Notes: generated by a model from the letters alone, not told the origin. A stretch of 64,000 nucleotides of DNA from Achatina immaculata (GCA_009760885.1 CM019702.1:54647446-54711445); one strand, 5' to 3'. Positions 50,551 to 62,726 are shown, numbered from the stretch's first letter. Program-made: numbers and translations.

Positions 50551-50760
50551 CTTCTTCTTCTTCTTCTTCGTTCGCACTGTCTGTCTATATCTGCAGTCCT
50601 GTCTCTTGGATAAATTTCACTGTTTTTTGTAACTCATGTATGGAACCGTAGAGCTTATCTTCTTTAGTGGTTTCACTGGGCCAGTAATTATTTCTCAGTG
50701 TCTCGTAGTTGATGCAGTTCTGGAGGATATGTTCCACGGTTTGGGGCACCTGGGCACATA
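50551..50760 (-). mobile_element. I/Jockey LINE 3' end fragment with target site duplication
   Basis: A 210-bp minus-strand insertion. Translation gives C-A-Q-V-P-Q-T-V-E-H-I-L-Q-N-C (cysteine motif), K-L-Y-G-S-I-H-E-L-Q and T-G-L-Q-I before a stop, with a (GAA)n tail (plus strand (TTC)n, 50,551-50,570). Both sides carry GGTACACATAT (50,540-50,550; 50,761-50,771), an 11-bp target duplication inside the Helitron leader. Confidence 0.85.
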
Positions 50761-51109
50761 GGTACACATATGATTTATAATCTGCAAAAGAATACTGTGG
50801 TGGTAAGAAACCCATAGCATCCCTAAGGGTGAGTCGGAAGGCGGTGACATGTAAAAATAATCAAACACGACCGATATTAGTGTAAAATACATTGTTTTCG
50901 GGGTCGCTGGATGAGATTGACACTTCCGATGCTGTTTAAGTCCACGTTAAGCCTCCATCGGCATGGGAGTGAGAAGGGGTGAAAAATACAATGTCCAAAA
51001 ATGACCGAGATTTGTGTCGAATCTATAGTTTTCTCGGGTTCTAAGCAGATTGGTGACAATCTCGATGGCATTAAGCCCAAACTGTTTGTATTATTATAGA
51101 TTTCATTGC

Positions 51110-52157
51110 CGTAACAATGCCTCAAAGCAAACGTAAGACGATTGGCCAAGTGCAATCAAAGGCTAAAAAACTGAATCAACAGCGAAGTGCATAGACAGGA
51201 AACTCCCGAGATGAGGAATAGTAGGCGTGCGACGCTGCGGAGAGAGCTGCTACATCTAGAGCTTCGGAGAAAATAAAACAGCGTTGGGCCCCACTAAAGA
51301 CCATAAGGGGGAGAGTTGCTACGTCTAGAGCTTCAGAGACTGTATAGAAGCGTGAGACCCGACCACATGATATAAAGGGGAGAATTGCTTCATTTAGAGT
51401 TTCAGAGATAATACAGCAGCGTGAGACCTGACTACATAATATAAAGCGGACAGCTGCTACATCTAGATCTTCAGAGACAGTACAACAGCGTGAGGCTCGA
51501 CTACAGATATAAAGGGTAGAGCTGCTACATCTAGAGCTTCAGAGACTGTACAGCTGCGTAATACCGGAACACAGGATATAAATGGAGAGTTGTACATTTA
51601 GAACGTCAAAGACAGTACAACAGCTTGAGGCCCAACTACAGGATAAACAGGGAAGAGTTGCTACATCTAGAACATCAGAGACAGTACAGCAGAGTGAGGC
51701 CCGATAATACAAGATAAGAGAGACAGAACTACTACATCTACAGCCTCAGATAATGTACAACAGTTCGAGTCTCGACTACTGTATAAGAGATATAGATCTG
51801 CTACATCTAGAGCCTCAGACAATGTACAACAGCTTGAGTCTCGACTACTGGATAAGAGATATAGAGCTGCTACATCTAGAGCTTCAGATAATGTATCACA
51901 GTTTTAGTCTGGACTACTGGACAAGATATATAGAGCTGTTACATCTAGAGCTTCAGAGACTGCACAGCAGCGTGACGCCCGACTACAGGATAAGAGAGAC
52001 AGAGCTACTGTTCCTAGAGCTTCAGAGACAGTGCAATAGCGTGAGGCCGAGTGTAGAAACGATACTTTTAGGGCACAACATGAGAGTACATCTGGGGGAT
52101 GAAAGTGCTCAAATTTTCTCAGGCAAATTACTGCAGATCGGCGAAGGTAGCTATTAG
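51110..52157 (+). pseudogene. Helitron ORF N-terminal 23-residue repeats fused to a helicase remnant
   Basis: From M-P-Q-S-K-R-K-T-I-G (51,119), translation enters about 12 repeats of roughly 69 bp. The best units read A-A-T-S-R-A-S-E-T-V-Q-Q-R-E-A-R-L-Q-D-K. Helitron proteins commonly begin with such basic repeats. Frameshifts between units put some in other frames (the 134-codon frame from 51,753 is an off-frame reading). After the repeats, M-R-V-H-L-G-D-E-S-A-Q-I-F resembles a mid-helicase stretch, so the Rep domain and the first helicase motifs are deleted. Confidence 0.75.
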
Positions 52158-52231
52158 ATGCAGTGTATCCGGCTGATTTCCAAAACTATCACAATTTTAC
52201 CCAGGGAAAAGCCGGGTAATCATCAGCTAGT

Positions 52232-52235
52232 ATAT

Positions 52236-52273
<38 letters not shown>

Positions 52274-52430
52274 ATAATATATATATATAATATATATATA
52301 TATATGATAGTGTTTGCGTTTTAAAAATAAAACATCGCTTTCTATTAATGAAAATGGAGAGCATGCACACTCACCTATAATTATGTACACTGGACTACAG
52401 GTTTACCGTTATATATATGACACTGAAATG
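52232..52430. repeat. (TA)n tracts and AT-rich DNA
   Basis: Interrupted TA repeats to about 52,306, then unassigned AT-rich DNA. Confidence 0.85.
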
Positions 52431-53057
52431 CATATAGCACTATGTGAAAGACAAAATAGCTTACTAGCTTTTACCCGGAAAAGAAGCAAACATACTCGGT
52501 GACTAAAAATCAACAGATGATTTCTAACTAACTATCTGCCTGTCTGTCTGTCTATCTGTTCGCCTGTCTGTCTCTTTGCCTGCCTGCCTGTCTGTCTGTC
52601 GGTCTGTCTGTCGAACGATTTTTTTCTGTAATCACCAGTTTCGACGTTCTCTTGTCTTAATGGTGCAGGCAAACCAGGCTGTGCCTTGTCCACTCTCATG
52701 TGTTACCTTCCTCTTTGATTTTCTACCAGCCTCTGACTCTTTTTCCTTCCACTTTTACATGCGCTAAATTCTTTGTTATGTCTTTTGATGTGACCATATG
52801 ATTTTGCTTTCGAAATCCTTTTTTTCTGTGAGAATTCACATTCCACTTGGAGTTATTCTAAAACCTTGGGACTTGTTCTTTTCTATCTCCATGAAATATA
52901 CTCTAATTGTCAGTAGAATCACATTTCTGCTGCCATTATCCTTCTCATCAATTTTCTTCTAAAGATTCCAGATTTATGCTCCATACAGTAAAACAGAGAA
53001 GATATAGTATTTTACACGTCTTAGTTTTGTTTCTCTGGTCAGGTCCTTGGATAAGAG

Positions 53058-53093
<36 letters not shown>

Positions 53094-53260
53094 TCATGTT
53101 CTTTGTATAACCATCTCACATCTTCTATCCTCGATTAGTGTTTCCAAGATTAAAAAAAATTGTCCTTTTTCATATCTTCTACGTCTAGTATGACACTATC
53201 TAAATGTCCTCTCCAGAGCAACTATGTTTAAAACGCTTGATCAGTTTTATATACGAATCA
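52430..53260 (-). repeat. Array plus LINE E 3' end, tandem copy 1
   Basis: CTTACTAGCTTTTACCCGGA box-like DNA (52,461), a CTGT array (52,541-52,612) and a minus-strand LINE 3' region. All are related to 53,260-54,000 in the same order (CACCAGTTTCG, CTCCATACAGTAAA, TTTCTCTGGTCAG). Contains (TC)n at 53,060-53,092. Confidence 0.7.
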
Positions 53261-54093
53261 AAAATGCACATACTAGAAGGACATACGTGTACAAAAATAA
53301 CTTACCTCCTTTTACCCAAAGAAGAAAATAATGTTTTTGCTGATCATTAGATCAATCAATTCTATATATAGATATGTCTGTCTGTTTATCTGTCTGTCTA
53401 TAAATCCATCATGTGACGTCTTGAGAAAGAATTTTGTCGGTAATAAGTCACCAGTTTCGTCTTTCTCTTGCCTTAATGACACACGCAACCCGGCTCTGTC
53501 CTTTCCAGTCTCATGTTATCTTCCTGTCTGCATCACTGTCTACCTCTCACTCTTTTCCCTTCCACCTTCTTTTCTTTTAGTGCGGTCTTTAGAAGCTGCT
53601 ATGTCTTTTGATATGCGCAAATGATTTTTAGATCCTGATTTTTTTTCTGTAAGAAGTTCACTTTCCGCGTGGAGTTGTTCTAAAACGTGTGCACTTTTCC
53701 TGTTCATTCTCTATGAAATATGCTCTAATTTTGTGTATAACTACGTTTCTACTACTTTTAACCCTCTCAACAACTTTAGTCTTAAGATTCTAGATCTCAG
53801 CTCCATACAGTAAACTAGAGAAGACGTAGAATATTATAGGTCGCAGTTTTATTTCTCTGGTCAGATTCATGGGTAACAGATCCTTTTTCATGTTGTGTAA
53901 TATATATTCTGCTATTCCTATTTTTTGTATCTCTATCTGACATCTCCCATCCACGGTTAGAGTATATCCTTAGCAGCTGTAGCTTTTAACATGTTAAAGT
54001 TTCTCTGTGTTTACGGTTATACATATCTGTAGTGTCTGGCTTTTCCCTACTGCACACCATTAGTGTGATCTTTTTAATACTGATGTATAGTCT

Positions 54094-54315
54094 CTATTCC
54101 TGACTTATGTTGTTTATCTTATCTTTTGATGTCTCCAGTTTCTGTGGAATTTCTGTCAGAAGTACCACATCATCTGATTGCCTCAGGTGGTAGATATTTA
54201 TTCCCCTCCCCCCTACAAAGTTCAGTTCTGTTAATTCATCTGAGCGTCTGAAGATGTCCTCTTTGTAAAAGATGAATAGATATGGAGACAGAACGCATCC
54301 ATGCCTGACTCTCAT
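54094..54315 (-). pseudogene. LINE E RT palm with lost YADD
   Basis: The 73-codon frame reads V-R-H-G-C-V-L-S-P-Y-L-F (3-14), E-D-I-F-R-R-S-D-E-L (19-28) and L-R-Q-S-D-D-V-V-L-L. The catalytic Y-A-D-D box is Q-S-D-D: both Asp remain, the preceding Tyr-Ala do not. Ends K-I-N-N-I-S-Q-E. Confidence 0.8.
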
Positions 54316-54434
54316 CTTTATGGATACGTTTGTTGATGTCGTTGTGGCATATTACTGATAGTTTCTGTTAGCAGTAGGTATTTTTATCATTTCGATGTCT
54401 TCTCCATTTCGATATACTTCCTCAAGACAGTTTA

Positions 54435-54704
54435 CTAGTTTGTCATGTTGAATGCTTTACTATAATCTATGAAAGGCATGCATTTTTCTGATATTTCGTA
54501 TACTCCTCTATAATCATGCTTATGCAAACGTCTGCAGTCTTGTTCCACTATTCTGACCGAAACTAAATTGCTCTTCACATTATCAGTCCTGTTCTTAGTT
54601 CTTTCAAGGATGACATTCATGAGAATTTTAATCACATGATTCACCAGCCTTGTAGTTCTGATATGTGTGCAATCTGTGGCTTTTACTTTCTTGGGTAATG
54701 ACAC
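54435..54704 (-). pseudogene. LINE E RT finger region
   Basis: The 89-codon frame: L-P-K-K-V-K-A-T-D-C, R-T-T-R-L-V-N-H-V-I-K-I-L and P-F-I-D-Y-S-K-A-F-N (first catalytic Asp present). It joins the palm at 54,315 after a frameshift. Confidence 0.8.
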
Positions 54705-54720
54705 ACATTTATGTCAAGAT

Positions 54721-55460
54721 AACTCGGAATTTATCGGTCAATCCAACAATGCATTATCATTTTTCCGTCATCGAACTACCCAGAAAATGTCCTTCGTGCA
54801 GCTTTCAACCGTATCAAACTAATAAACAGCAAGGAAGCATTTAGAAAAGAAGTCAGTTACCTCATCTGACAGAGTTATGTTAGTACTGCCTTTCCTCCCA
54901 CCTGGTCAGATGGTTAAGAAAATTCTTTATCGTCATCTGCCACTAATCCAACTCGACTCTGACACCCGTGACGTCTTCTTTGATCCACCTCTATTGGCTG
55001 ACAAGCGTGAGCCAAATCTCAAATCATCCTCTTCATCAGCCACTTATAGGAAACCTTCCCTATGTTGGAACCAGAAAATGTAACCGCACTCGCTGTGTTA
55101 CCTGCCGTGTAGTTTGGGAAACGAGAACAATCACCTTTCCTAAAACTATCCTGACTCTCCATGAGGGATTCACAAGCGAGTCATATATTTGTCATCGTAA
55201 GCAAAATATGCAGGATAACTTATATTGGTGAATCTGGCCTCAGACTAGAGGATCGCATACAGAATGTACGATATCACCCAGATTGCTTCGAAATCAGTCC
55301 CTAATCGTTTCAATGGCCCCAACCATAGAGGCACATCTGGTTTTCTGGTAACACCCATCAAACAATGTCATGCAGATGACACAAGCCGCCAAGCGTTTGA
55401 GAAGTGCTAAATTCAGGTCTAAGGGACGCTGCAACCACATGGTTTGAACTCGTTATTCAG
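54721..55460 (+). mobile_element. Penelope-like element, C-terminal part with GIY-YIG remnant
   Basis: Plus-strand frames: K-K-I-L-Y-R-H-L-P-L-I-Q-L and R-D-V-F-F-D-P-P-L-L-A (54,912-55,000), C-N-R-T-R-C-V-T-C (55,081), T-F-P-K-T-I-L-T (55,132), then I-T-Y-I-G-E-S-G-L-R-L-E-D-R-I (about 55,215). Further on: F-N-G-P-N-H-R-G-T and A-F-E-K equivalents. The order (linker, Cys motif, GIY-YIG endonuclease) is that of Penelope-like retroelements. The RT is absent and several stops are present. Confidence 0.75.
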
Positions 55461-55695
55461 CTACACATAATCTTCCACAATCATGCTCATTCTCACGTGT
55501 TGCAGATAGTTTAGTATCCTCACCCATTATCACGTTACTACTCCTCTACCACAACCATAATCATTCATTTCACCTGTTCCTAAATAGATTACCATCACTT
55601 CCCTATCATCATCTACTATAAAAAATCACAAATCCCTATCCATTCACTACTATCATCTACTATCATCTATTATCAACAATCACATCATCATAATC
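55461..55695. repeat. AT-rich DNA with ATC-type repeats
   Basis: CATCTACTATCATCTA repeats (55,600-55,680) and (ATC)n (55,681-55,706). The last is probably the tail of the minus-strand LINE to its right. Confidence 0.65.
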
Positions 55696-56420
55696 ATCAT
55701 CATCGCCTTTGACTCTTTTAATAGCATCGGCCATAGATAAAGGCTCTCCAGTCATCCCTGTTCTTGGAATAATTATCTGCTCCTTCTATGCACATCCCTT
55801 GTCTCTTAACATTTTCCACACTCAACCATGTATAATTCTGCATATTTCAGAACGAACGCGTTGTTTACATGGTGCGTTGTGTATAGTTGCATATTTATAC
55901 ACTAATTATTCTGAGTGTTTTATTTCTGAAGGTATATGCCCCATTTCGTATATGATATTGAATATTTCTTTTATCTTGGCAGCTCCAGATTCCTTCAATC
56001 CTTTAATCATTTCAATTGCAATGCCATCTGGTCTCGACGCTTTACCTCCTTGCATCTTCTTTATGGCTCTTTCATCCTCTGCTCTCAGTATTGGTGTACC
56101 ATCTATGTTTTTATGGCTTGGTTTTGCTCTGTTATCTTCCAATAGGTTCTCTGTATATGCTGCTCGCCATTTTGTTGTGACATTTCGTTTTTTTAATACC
56201 TCCCCTGATTTCTGTCAACATTTTCTTCTGATAATGAGTGCTATTTCATCGCTTTATTTCTTCTATAGTGAGTTTTATTTATTTGTTCTCTTGAAAAACA
56301 CTTCTCGTCTATCCATGTATATTTGGCTTGTATGCTCATATGGCGTATTTCTTAGTTAATCTCTTCATCTTTAGGTGAGCTTTAGCTCTATTTCTTTCTC
56401 TCTCTCGAGATAAGATATCC
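55696..56420 (-). mobile_element. LINE family D, internally deleted
   Basis: On the minus strand, the linker (56,400-56,150) and RT start (56,142-55,906: A-S-R-P-D-G-I-A-I-E-M-I-K, N-I-I-Y-E-M-G-H-I-P) are joined to the very C-terminal tail at about 55,800-55,710, which matches 44,265-44,350. The palm and thumb are missing. Confidence 0.75.
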
Positions 56421-56595
56421 AACTCTGGTGTTTGTTGCTGTTTCTTCTTGGCAAGTTGTTGTTTGCATTTTCAAAACATTTTATTGGACATTGCTATTTT
56501 ACATCAGTTGTCTCTTTTAAAGAACATTATTTCTCTATGCCTTCATTTATCAGGAAATCATATTATTTTTCACTACTACTGAATACTTTTTTGAA

Positions 56596-57690
<1,095 letters not shown>

Positions 57691-57935
57691 TTTACAATGA
57701 GAACTGTACACAATGAGAAGTAAGCTCGTTGCTACTAATTTTTGTGGAAGAGGTACTAAACCATTTGATTGTTATTAGTGTTATTATATATTTTTCACAG
57801 AACTTAGGAATATTTTGTTGTCAGAGATTTGACGGGCAAACCTCTTTCATTCGTGTATGGGAAATATGTAATAGAATAGGATGGGTAATAGGAATGGATA
57901 GAAGTAAAATGGTAGTCTCCCCTTCCATTCATTCT
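57691..57935. other. AT-rich DNA, nothing recognised
   Basis: No family motif in the 88-codon frame at 57,729-57,995. Confidence 0.4.
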
Positions 57936-58211
57936 TTCATACATTCATGTGCATGTCTCTTGCAGAACTTTGCTTCCCAAATAGCAATCCTGTAGGCTTC
58001 TCAGTTATGAGCAAAATGACCTGCTGCAGATCGTCAACGATATCTTGCAGCCATCTTCGTTTTGGTCTTCATCTTTTTCTTTTTCCCATTATGTATCCTT
58101 CCAATACGGTCTTCTCTAAATTATCATGACGTTTAATGTGTCCAAAATATTTAACTTTTCTCTCTGTAATCAACTTTACTAGCCAGCCTTCTTCAATATT
58201 AAGCTCGTGTA

Positions 58212-58269
<58 letters not shown>

Positions 58270-58335
58270 TTTTTTGTGTCCACGATATTTGGAGATCTCT
58301 TCTGTAACATTTACATTCAAAGGCATTTATTTGTT
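57936..58335 (-). mobile_element. LINE family B, copy 4, 3' end with internal (TA)n
   Basis: Minus-strand frame 58,326-58,069: L-N-I-E-E-G-W-L-V-K-L-I and F-G-H-I-K-R-H-D-N-L-E-K-T-V-L-E equivalents, matching 12,985-13,090, then the K-R-R-P-K-R-R-W equivalent and the tail near 57,925. A (TA)n tract of about 55 bp (58,213-58,267) sits inside the coding part, exactly where copy 1 has AAATATATCTATAATA. Confidence 0.85.
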
Positions 58336-59290
58336 TCTCCCCTGCGAATAGTTAATTGTGGATACTTATAGGTGTGGGTTGTTGGAGAATACATTGTAAA
58401 AGCTCGCACGTATTTTTACTCACAGTGAACGAATGTGGAATATGCGCAGAGAAATAGGCAGGCGAGAAAGAGAAGACGGTTAGAGACGGACAAGAGTGAA
58501 GGTTTCAAAAATTGTAGGCGTCCAAGTTTTTCTTCGTATTCAGTATTTTACTTGGGTTTCTAAATAGTAGAATGTAGATTGTAGTGTGTCATTTGTAGGA
58601 AGGCTTAGTACTGGTTAAATGGGTCTTTTCTAGAACAGTTTCTTCTGAGTACAGTATTGTGAGAAAGTATGTGGTATTATCTCTTGTAGAATCAAAAATG
58701 TCCTCCAACATCTTGCAGTGTTAAAGGTCGTCCCATAACGACATAAAATCGCCCCGACACTATTTAATGTATACGTAAATTCCATCCGTCTTTTCACGCC
58801 ACTTTCATTTGGCAACATCCAACAAAAGACGTAGTTTCATCAGTGAATCTGTTCTATTGTAACGTTCGGAGTTAGGTGATTGCTGACTTATGTTTTGTAT
58901 CGCAAATATGGAGTTGGAATGTTCAGTTAATTTTATTCCTATAGTTCACAAGTTGTATGTGAAATTTGTTCCTGGGTTAGATGAAGTTCTACAGAGCGTA
59001 TCAGTGTAACGAAGTGAAGCATGTGTAACAATGTCATAATGTTATGGAATTTCCAGAAACACGTTGAAGGCACACTACAGTCATCAGCATAGAGAACAAA
59101 ACTAAAACACTATTTCATTCATTCTAACTCATCATATGCCTAATCATAATCAAATCTCTTTCGACAATGATCTAATTCTTTTGTACAATTGACATTTCTC
59201 TACCAACCTTCCCGAACATTTTGTCTCCTTCTCTCCGTCATAACAAGTGGTCCACCAAATTGATTCTCTGATTATTAATGTTGTTCCATA
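58336..59290. other. Unassigned AT-rich stretch
   Basis: About 950 bp in which I find no gene, terminal repeat or array. Confidence 0.4.
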
Positions 59291-59299
59291 TCTTCACAT

Positions 59300-59865
59300 A
59301 TATCTTATATCCTAACCGTGCCGTTAAACCTCACATAAGGCTCGCAAGGTAGTTATCTAATGTGTCTTGTTTTCGGCGAGCTCTTCAACCTCATCAACGG
59401 ATTTTATGCCTATTAATTTCACCTCTCTTAACAATGCCCTCTTCAGAGTTTCACGTGGCCTTCCTCTGTTTCTTTGACCTTTTGTGTTCCACGTGATAGC
59501 TTGTTTTGGGATTCTCTGATCATTTCCTCTCATCAAGTGAGCAACATATGTACATCTCCTTTTCCTGATCATCCATGAGTCTGGTTGTTGCTTAGTCACC
59601 TGTCTTATCTCTGCATTGTTCTTTAATTCGTTCCACTTGCTCCAGAGTATTTTCCTTAGGCATTTGTTTTCACAAGAGTCTAATTTCATGTCTATTGCTT
59701 TAGTTGTTTTCCGGCATTCACATGCATAATTGAGGGTGGATATTGCATTTAATTGTATAGTCTTAACTTAGCTGATGTGCTTATAACTTTTGAATGCCAT
59801 ATGTTCTCAAGATTCTTGAAGATCGCGGCTGCTTTTGACATTTTCCCTAGCCCGACTAAACTTAG
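59300..59865 (-). mobile_element. LINE family A, copy 4, 3' end
   Basis: Minus-strand frame 59,689-59,357 (110 codons): K-C-L-R-K-I-L-W-S-K-W, T-Y-V-A-H-L-M-R, K-G-Q-R-N-R-G-R-P-R-E-T and L-L-R-E-V-K-L-I. This is the best preserved family A C-terminus here. The 3' end (CTTATATCCTAACCGTGCCG, plus strand) corresponds to the other copies. Confidence 0.85.
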
Positions 59866-60127
59866 CATGACCAGGGCATTAACTCTTCCTTAGCTATCAT
59901 TTTACAAGATTGTCCCCCTTAGACTAAACAAATTCACTCTTAGTTTCTTACTCTCCTAAATACTGGTACACTAGTAATACATTTTATTGATAGTTCAAAG
60001 TCTCTGAAGACAACAGATACTTAGCAGTAGATCGGTCACTTTTTTCCAGAACGGTGAAGTATCTATCAGTAGCGGAACATCGGATATGTGAGTATATTTA
60101 TCACTAGTGGACCATCGCATATGTCAA

Positions 60128-60640
60128 TCAATCAAGTGCCGTGCCGCGTGGCGTATGCAATTATTTCTCTCCAAGCTTTCCTGTCTTTTGAGTTGATTAT
60201 GAGATCCGCCGGTGACTTTCTTCCTAACCACACTGATCTAGTATTTTCTCTCTCTGTCTTCCTCCGTATCTTTTCCCTCCATTTTTCTAGTTGTTCCAAT
60301 TTTCTTCTTCTACGTTAATGTCCTACAAATCTTGCTTGTCTGCCTCTGATCGTTGCTATGATTTGCCTTTTAACTCCAGTCTCTCTTACCATCGATGGTT
60401 GTCTTAGCTGTCCATGGTACTTGCTACATCCTTCTTATAAACCACATCTCCATGGCTTCCATTTATCGCTGCACTCTCTTATTCATGGACCATGCTTCAT
60501 ATCTATAAAACAGAATTGGCTTGATGTAACATTTAAGTACACTGAATCTTGTTACCATTGATATGTTCTGTTGCACAAGATGTATCTCATTTTCTGGAAC
60601 GCTGATTTGGCCTGAGCACGTCTGCTTTTTATTTCATCCT
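60128..60640 (-). mobile_element. LINE family C-like 3' end inserted in the minisatellite
   Basis: The minus strand carries a LINE C-terminus: D-R-K-A-W-R-E-I-I-A-Y-A-T-R-H-G-T (about 60,190-60,140) and, upstream in broken frames, R-R-R-K-L-E-Q (about 60,305) and I-A-T-I-R-G-R-Q-A (about 60,360). Minisatellite units lie directly on both sides. Confidence 0.75.
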
Positions 60641-60644
60641 TCAT

Positions 60645-60985
60645 TAGCGGAACATCGTATATGTGAGTATCTGTCACTAGCGAAACATCGTATATGTGAG
60701 TATATCTGTCACTAGCGAAACATCGTATATGTGAGTATATCTGTCACTAGCGAAACATCGTATATGTGAGTATATCTGTCACTAGCGAAACATCGTATAT
60801 GTGAGTATATCTGTCACTAGCGAAACATCGTATATGTGAGTATATCTGTCACTAGCGAAACATCGTATATGTGAGTATATCTGTCACTAGCGAAACATCG
60901 TATATGTGAGTATATCTGTCACTAGCGAAACATCGTATATGTGAATATATCTGTCACTAGCGGAACATCGTATATGTGAGTCTAG
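60645..60985 (+). repeat. Homogeneous 35-bp minisatellite, about nine units
   Basis: Near-perfect tandem copies of a 35-bp unit containing CACTAGCGAAACATCGTATA. Only the first and last units differ (GCGGAACATC). Older, divergent units of the same repeat are at 13,620-13,775 and 60,070-60,125. Confidence 0.95.
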
Positions 60986-61185
60986 AATTTAAAAAAAAAT
61001 GTCTGTAGCGCCACAAGCAGAAAAATGTAGACACTAAAATGTAGAATATCCAAAACATCGATTTATAACAGCACCTGTCATGGACCACAGGAGTAAATTC
61101 AGAAGGATCAGGAGGCGGTTTTTGTGGTAGAAGCGAACAAGAAGACATTCTATCTACCATGTAAAAAAGCTTATCAAATGTAGCC

Positions 61186-61560
61186 ATGACACCTACTCGA
61201 TTACTTGAAAATTTGAATAAAATATATTCTGATAAATTAGACAAAACCTTTAGATATTTTATTTCTCATCGAGAGAACGTTCAGAAAGTGAAATCTGTAG
61301 GAAATCTGATTTATATCATTTTACACATTCTAACGAAGGTCTGCGAACGTCACACAATATATTTATTAACTGCATGTAAGCGTTGTACAAAAAGAGAACA
61401 GCTCTTTCTGCCAGCAGTAACAGAGTTATCTATACAGTTTCACATGTCACTGGAGGAAATTATTATAGCTATTTCTCTCAGTGATAAATCTATTCAAAGT
61501 GGAATTGATGAAATAGTTGACAATATTGAAGATACTTCGGAATGTACTTCTTCCAATTGA
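61186..61560 (+). pseudogene. ZBED/hAT-type transposase N-terminal fragment, uninterrupted 124 codons
   Basis: Starts M-T-P-T-R-L-L-E-N-L-N-K-I (BED-finger second half, although the final His is Tyr). It continues S-H-R-E-N-V-Q-K, L-P-A-V-T-E-L, H-M-S-L-E-E-I-I-I-A-I-S-L-S-D, D-E-I-V-D-N-I-E-D-T and stops 8 residues later. It is the only copy open throughout. Compared with family transposases of several hundred residues, it lacks the whole catalytic core. Whether the short product is ever made cannot be told from sequence. Confidence 0.7.
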
Positions 61561-61709
61561 TAAATAACTTTGTTTGATAAAGTTCTTTGTTATGTAATGC
61601 ACACTCTAGTTCAGTATGTCTCTGTGCATATGAAACACAAGTGATATTGAGAATGTGGTCCGGATAAGAACGGGGCGGCAACTCGAACAATCTACTTTCT
61701 CGAAAAAGA

Positions 61710-61782
<73 letters not shown>

Positions 61783-61924
61783 AACTACCTACCTCTTTAT
61801 ATGGATACTTATAATATTGCAGATATGAAATACACAACTTACAGCCTATAGAATTAGGAGAAAGAAAATATACTTAAATATATTGTAGTTAAATGTTCAG
61901 TTATAATATGTACATTAATAAAGG

Positions 61925-62500
<576 letters not shown>

Positions 62501-62726
62501 GTTTTATTATTGGTTAATATCGGTCTTTGCAAATCTATTAAACATTTATTTTTTATTGTTTTAAACTATACTGAAACTAATTTATATTAAAGAGCAAACA
62601 CTTACTGCCTAGATTTACAAAAATATGAAGCAGATTGAAGATTTTAATTGTTTTCTCCTTTTCTATCTATCTGTCTTATCTGTCTGGCTGTCTGTTTGTC
62701 TGTCTGTCTGTCTGTGTGTCTGTCTA

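Larger units (their letters stand above)
49888..52231 (+). mobile_element. Helitron, internally deleted, with 3' hairpin and CTAGT end
   Basis: Begins in a TC...(TA)n stretch near 49,888-49,912. A leader of repeated motifs follows (AATTTCAACCAAGCATGGTA, 49,951; AGATTTCATTGCCGTAACAA at 50,508 and 51,101). Then come a coding minisatellite (51,110-52,060), a short piece of helicase-side coding sequence (G-D-E-S-A-Q, about 52,098) and a terminus ACCCAGGGAAAAGCCGGGT...CTAGT (52,199-52,231) inserted before TA-rich DNA. A short hairpin plus CTRRT is the standard Helitron 3' end. Rep and most of the helicase are missing, so it is non-autonomous. Confidence 0.8.
53261..54720 (-). mobile_element. LINE family E, RT to 3' end
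   Basis: Minus-strand: RT fingers at 54,704-54,435, palm at 54,315-54,094, then a C-terminal region to about 53,450, preceded by a CTGT array (53,371-53,402). The endonuclease is not present to the right, where a Penelope-like element begins at about 54,720. Frameshifts break it into short pieces. Confidence 0.75.
59980..61880 (+). mobile_element. ZBED/hAT-like truncated transposase module, copy 4
   Basis: A 53-bp-type unit (59,985-60,015), 35-bp minisatellite units (60,070-60,125), a LINE insertion (60,128-60,640), the main minisatellite (60,645-60,985), a connecting segment, an open transposase fragment (61,186-61,560), a 3' segment (61,625-61,715), (TA)n (61,716-61,778) and the terminal box AACTTACAGCCTATAGAATT (61,834). 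It is the most complete copy. Confidence 0.75.
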
